Assembly: GCA_017628595.1 (NCBI GenBank)
Contig: JAGBYV010000091.1
Span: 1 to 9,114, forward strand
Direction of reading: 5' to 3'
Length of the DNA: 9,114 nt
Source: Alistipes sp.
Lineage (GTDB): Bacteria; Bacteroidota; Bacteroidia; Bacteroidales; Rikenellaceae
Positions 7,007 to 9,114 of the stretch are shown here, in pieces. The notes below the pieces were generated by a model. That model did not search any database and was not told where the DNA came from. It saw only the letters and a list, made by a program, of their open reading frames with translations. The translations under genes were made by a program, and so were the position numbers. Numbering within the stretch: the stretch's first letter is position 1; each line of letters opens with the position of its first letter.

Positions 7007-7609
7007 ATGTCAAAACTACTGCAAGATGCCGTTTCGGAGTTTTCCAAACTGCCCGGCGTAGGTCGTCGTACGGCACTGCGTCTGGCGATGCACCTGCTGA
7101 AGATGGATGTGGAGGCCGTGGAGCAGATGACGGGTAGCATAGCGCGCTTTCGTCGTGATATCCGCCACTGCGTGGAGTGTAATAATTTGAGCGATGAGGC
7201 CCGTTGCCCCATATGCCAGAATCCCGAGCGAGACCGCTCGACGATATGTGTTGTGGAGCAGGTGGGCGATCTGATGTCGATTGAGAATACGCGCCAGTAC
7301 AGGGGTCTTTACCATGTCCTGGGCGGAGTCATCTCGCCGATGCAGGGTGTGGGTCCGTCTGATCTCAAGATCGATATGCTCATTGATAAGGTGGCCTCGG
7401 GCTCGGTGCGGGAGGTTATCCTCGCCATATCCACATCGGTTGAGGGCGAGACCACACTATTCTATATTATGAATCGCTTGAAAGCCTTCCCCACGGTGAA
7501 GGTCTCGACCATAGCGCGCGGCATAGGTTTTGGTGATGAGTTGGAATATGTCGATGAATTGACCATCACGCATGCGCTTCTGAACCGCCGCGAAGTAGAA
7601 CACCCATAA
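7007..7609 (+). CDS. recR: Recombination mediator protein RecR
   Basis: RecR acts in the cytoplasm with RecO (and RecF where present) to load RecA on SSB-coated single-stranded DNA at gaps. The 200 residues match the family length. The helix-hairpin-helix DNA-binding segment is at about 8-32 (SKLPGVGRRTALRLA). The C4 zinc finger has Cys55, Cys58, Cys67 and Cys70 (HCVEC, then CPIC). The Toprim domain covers about 78-175, with Glu84 in TICVVE, the MQGVGPSDL loop (112-120) and RGIGFGDELEYVDELT (171-186). The last is the C-terminal signature that helps form the ring tetramer. The gene is the third member of a batD-batE-recR transcript, with only 12 nt separating it from batE and no promoter between. 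A terminator overlaps its last three codons. RecR normally sits beside dnaX or other genes in other phyla, so pairing with bat genes is a lineage trait. Confidence 0.97.
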   Translation: MSKLLQDAVSEFSKLPGVGRRTALRLAMHLLKMDVEAVEQMTGSIARFRRDIRHCVECNNLSDEARCPICQNPERDRSTICVVEQVGDLMSIENTRQYRGLYHVLGGVISPMQGVGPSDLKIDMLIDKVASGSVREVILAISTSVEGETTLFYIMNRLKAFPTVKVSTIARGIGFGDELEYVDELTITHALLNRREVEHP

Positions 7610-7631
7610 AAAGGGTGTTTTTTTCTTTTTT
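7599..7631 (+). terminator. Intrinsic terminator overlapping the end of recR
   Basis: AACACCC (7599-7605) and GGGTGTT (7613-7619) form a 7-bp stem with a 7-nt loop, followed by a T-rich tract (7618-7631) interrupted by one C. The upstream arm encodes the last residues of RecR (His-Pro), and the TAA stop (7607-7609) lies in the loop. It ends the batD-batE-recR operon. Confidence 0.82.
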
Positions 7632-7674
7632 GATGTTATATTTTCCCGCTTTCTACGTATTATATATGACTACT

Positions 7675-7699
7675 ACCCCGAAAGGGGGTTGCCCCAAGG
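7675..7699 (+). promoter_or_regulatory. GNRA-loop hairpin just upstream of the sigma factor start
   Basis: CCCC (7676-7679), GAAA, GGGG (7684-7687) form a short GC-only hairpin capped by a GAAA tetraloop. A second CCCC (7692-7695) can instead pair with the same G run, so two exclusive folds exist within 25 nt of the start codon. AAGG (7696-7699) touches the ATG and is too close to act as a normal ribosome site. The pairing is visible; a regulatory role is a guess. Confidence 0.3.
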
Positions 7700-8191
7700 A
7701 TGAATAGTGAGCAGCTGAACATAGAGTTTTTGAGTGTGAAGGATGCGGCATATCGTTATGCCGTTGCCCTGCTACACGACCGCTCCGAGGCAGAGGATGC
7801 TGTTCAGGATCTCTATGAACGGCTGTGGCGGCGACGCCTTCTGCTGCGTCGGACGGGTTTTCGTTCGCTGGTGATGACCTCCATACGCAATGCGGCTCTT
7901 GACCGTCTGCGCGAACGGGAGCGGCGAAGGTGTGAAAGTGTCGATGAGGCTGTGGCGGAACTTGTTGAGATGGATGAACGTCGAGATGAGGTGGCTCTTA
8001 TCAAACGGATAATCGCCCGTCTGCCTGAGCGTGAGAGGGAGGTCATCCACCTGCGCGATGTCGAGGGCATGGCTTTCGAGGATATAGCCGAGATGGTAGG
8101 GTGTAGCGAGGTGGCGGCGCGCATGGCACACTCGCGAGCACGACAAAAGGTAAAGGATGAATTTTCAAAAATCATGAACTATGGAGTATAA
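7700..8191 (+). CDS. ECF-type RNA polymerase sigma factor
   Basis: This is a two-domain sigma-70 family factor that would direct RNA polymerase to a small regulon, most likely for the cell envelope. It has 163 residues, slightly short for ECF factors. Sigma region 2 covers about 12-76: AEDAVQDLYERLW (31-43) is the core-binding region 2.2 helix, and SIRNAALDRLRER (61-73) is the region 2.4-like -10 recognition helix. Sigma region 4 covers about 101-155: LPEREREVIHLRDVEG (108-123), then the helix-turn-helix FEDIAEMVGCSEVAARMAHSRA (126-147) for -35 contact. Region 3 is absent, as expected for ECF. The linker (78-98) is acidic. No TAnnTTTG promoter lies in the 68 nt between the recR terminator and this gene, so it may drive its own transcription. 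Its last 11 bases overlap the next gene. Which ECF subgroup it belongs to cannot be told here. Confidence 0.9.
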   Translation: MNSEQLNIEFLSVKDAAYRYAVALLHDRSEAEDAVQDLYERLWRRRLLLRRTGFRSLVMTSIRNAALDRLRERERRRCESVDEAVAELVEMDERRDEVALIKRIIARLPEREREVIHLRDVEGMAFEDIAEMVGCSEVAARMAHSRARQKVKDEFSKIMNYGV

Positions 8192-8513
8192 CGATTTCAA
8201 GGAGTGGGGCGTGGCCGAGCGAGCTATGTGCTCTTATGCTGAGGAGTGTCGAGCGGAGCGTGTCAATGTGCGCCTGCACGAACCACGCATGACGCAGGGA
8301 TGGCAGCGTGTAGCACTTGCTCTTGCAATGGTAACTCTTGTCGTGGGTGTGGCGTGGTTTGCTCGCCCCGAGGTTTATGGTTACGTTAATGGCGAGCCCA
8401 TCTACTCGCTCGAGGAGGCGCAACTCTACGCTCATAAGATGTTCAACAATATTGAGGTCGAGGAGCTACAGATGCAGGATGATATACTCGAAAGCATATT
8501 TTCGTTGGAATAA
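8181..8513 (+). CDS. Single-pass membrane protein, candidate anti-sigma factor
   Basis: I do not recognise a named family. The 110 residues divide into a cytoplasmic-looking N terminus (1-41, helical and charged), one membrane helix at about 42-61 (WQRVALALAMVTLVVGVAWF) and an acidic outer part (62-110). Arginines at 24, 27, 31, 36 and 43 and the acidic C terminus predict N-in, C-out orientation. The outer part begins VYGYVNGEPIYSLEEAQ, a compact motif that looks conserved, and ends in an acidic helix. The gene starts inside the sigma factor gene (11-nt overlap, 8181-8191), which implies translational coupling. An anti-sigma role is inferred from that overlap, the topology and the downstream OMP gene. 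Against it, the zinc-binding HxxxCxxC motif is absent; the cysteines at 17 and 23 do not fit it. The cytoplasmic part is also very short. It could instead be a co-sensor or a small envelope protein. Confidence 0.72.
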   Translation: MEYNDFKEWGVAERAMCSYAEECRAERVNVRLHEPRMTQGWQRVALALAMVTLVVGVAWFARPEVYGYVNGEPIYSLEEAQLYAHKMFNNIEVEELQMQDDILESIFSLE

Positions 8514-8544
8514 AGAACAATAAACTCACTCAACTTTTTAAGAT

Positions 8545-9114
8545 ATGAAACACTCTTTTTTTAAACTTGTTTTGGCTCTGATGCTTCTTGTTGCAGGAGC
8601 CGATGTCGCTCGGGCGCAGTTTTCGCTCGGCGTTAATGGAATCGAATTTCTGGGAGAGATGGACTCGCTCGCCGTGAAGCAACCATCATCGGTGCATGCC
8701 TCGGCTATTGCGATGATACGCACCAAACCGCGCACTGCGTTTTACCTTGGTCGTAGCTCGATCACTACCATCCCCAGCGTTGAGGTAGGCTGGAACGTGC
8801 TCTCCAATGTGGGTTATGGCGCACCATACGAGGGACATGGCGATTTCCTTGATTTGAATAACTGGAAATCTACGCAGGTGACAGTCAATCTGTTTAATCT
8901 CTCGGCATATAGTCGCACCCATAAGGTGGGCGCAGCCATCGGATTGGGCGTAAGGGCAAATAATTATCGTCTGAGCCCCGATATCTCGCTGCGTCGGGAT
9001 GGTGGAGTGGTGATGCCCTACAATATCGCGGATGTAGCCACTCGCAGCGTGAAGAAGAGTAAGTTCAATATCGCCTCGGTACATATCCCCGTTGAGGTGA
9101 TGTTTGGCAAGCCC
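8545..9114 (+). CDS. Outer-membrane beta-barrel protein, 3'-truncated by window edge
   Basis: The frame runs from ATG at 8545 to the right edge without a stop (190 codons seen). Residues 1-24 form a clear signal peptide (KHSFFKLVLALMLLVAGADVARA) with cleavage likely before Gln25. The mature part alternates polar and hydrophobic residues with aromatic ends, as in amphipathic beta strands: VEVGWNVLSNVGYG (79-92), TQVTVNLFNLSAYS (110-123), HKVGAAIGLGVRANNYRLS (126-144) and FNIASVHIPVEVMFG (174-188). This is the pattern of the small outer-membrane barrel proteins common in Bacteroidota, although the exact family cannot be fixed from a partial protein. It starts 31 nt after the preceding stop, with no TAnnTTTG promoter or terminator between, so it is probably in the sigma factor operon. 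It is a plausible target or signal source of that regulator. The start codon was chosen because the signal peptide begins there. Confidence 0.8.
   Translation, partial: MKHSFFKLVLALMLLVAGADVARAQFSLGVNGIEFLGEMDSLAVKQPSSVHASAIAMIRTKPRTAFYLGRSSITTIPSVEVGWNVLSNVGYGAPYEGHGDFLDLNNWKSTQVTVNLFNLSAYSRTHKVGAAIGLGVRANNYRLSPDISLRRDGGVVMPYNIADVATRSVKKSKFNIASVHIPVEVMFGKP

Noticed and set aside
8181..8513. Zinc-binding anti-sigma (ZAS) domain in the 110-aa protein
   Set aside because: The only nearby cysteines (17 and 23) are separated by five residues and lack the preceding histidine of HxxxCxxC.
1..9114. CRISPR arrays, insertion sequences, tRNA or rRNA genes, phage genes
   Set aside because: No spaced direct repeats, transposase or integrase motifs, terminal inverted repeats around a gene, or tRNA-like CCA and cloverleaf segments were found on either strand.

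Overview
The window looks like chromosomal core DNA from a member of the Bacteroidota, most likely Bacteroidales. The evidence is a batD-batE pair, a class I fumarase, a B12-dependent ribonucleotide reductase, promoters of the Bacteroidota type (TAnnTTTG at -7, TTG/TTTG near -33), start codons without strong Shine-Dalgarno sequences, and an ECF sigma factor followed by an outer-membrane barrel gene. Genus cannot be fixed from the sequence alone. There is no rRNA, tRNA, CRISPR array, insertion sequence or phage gene.

Layout. (1) Bases 1-1806, minus strand: the first 602 codons of nrdJ, cut by the left edge, with its own promoter. (2) 2021-2395, minus strand: ridA, ended by a clear intrinsic terminator, so ridA and nrdJ are probably separate transcripts. 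(3) 2396-2629: a divergent promoter region. (4) 2630-4246, plus strand: class I fumarase, with codon use suggesting high expression, closed by a strong terminator. (5) 4364-7609, plus strand: a tight batD-batE-recR operon (3-nt and 12-nt gaps) whose terminator overlaps the recR stop codon. (6) 7700-9114, plus strand: an ECF sigma factor, an overlapping 110-aa single-pass membrane protein, and an outer-membrane beta-barrel protein cut by the right edge.

How the genes fit together. NrdJ makes deoxynucleotides without oxygen, fumarase serves the fumarate/succinate branch of central metabolism, and RidA removes reactive enamines made by PLP enzymes. BatD and BatE are envelope proteins linked to aerotolerance, here co-transcribed with the recombination-repair gene recR. 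The last three genes look like a sigma/anti-sigma/OMP envelope-sensing module. Its middle protein lacks the classical zinc anti-sigma motif and is the least familiar item here. Most of the window is ordinary housekeeping DNA; the right end and a few leader structures are the parts worth following up.
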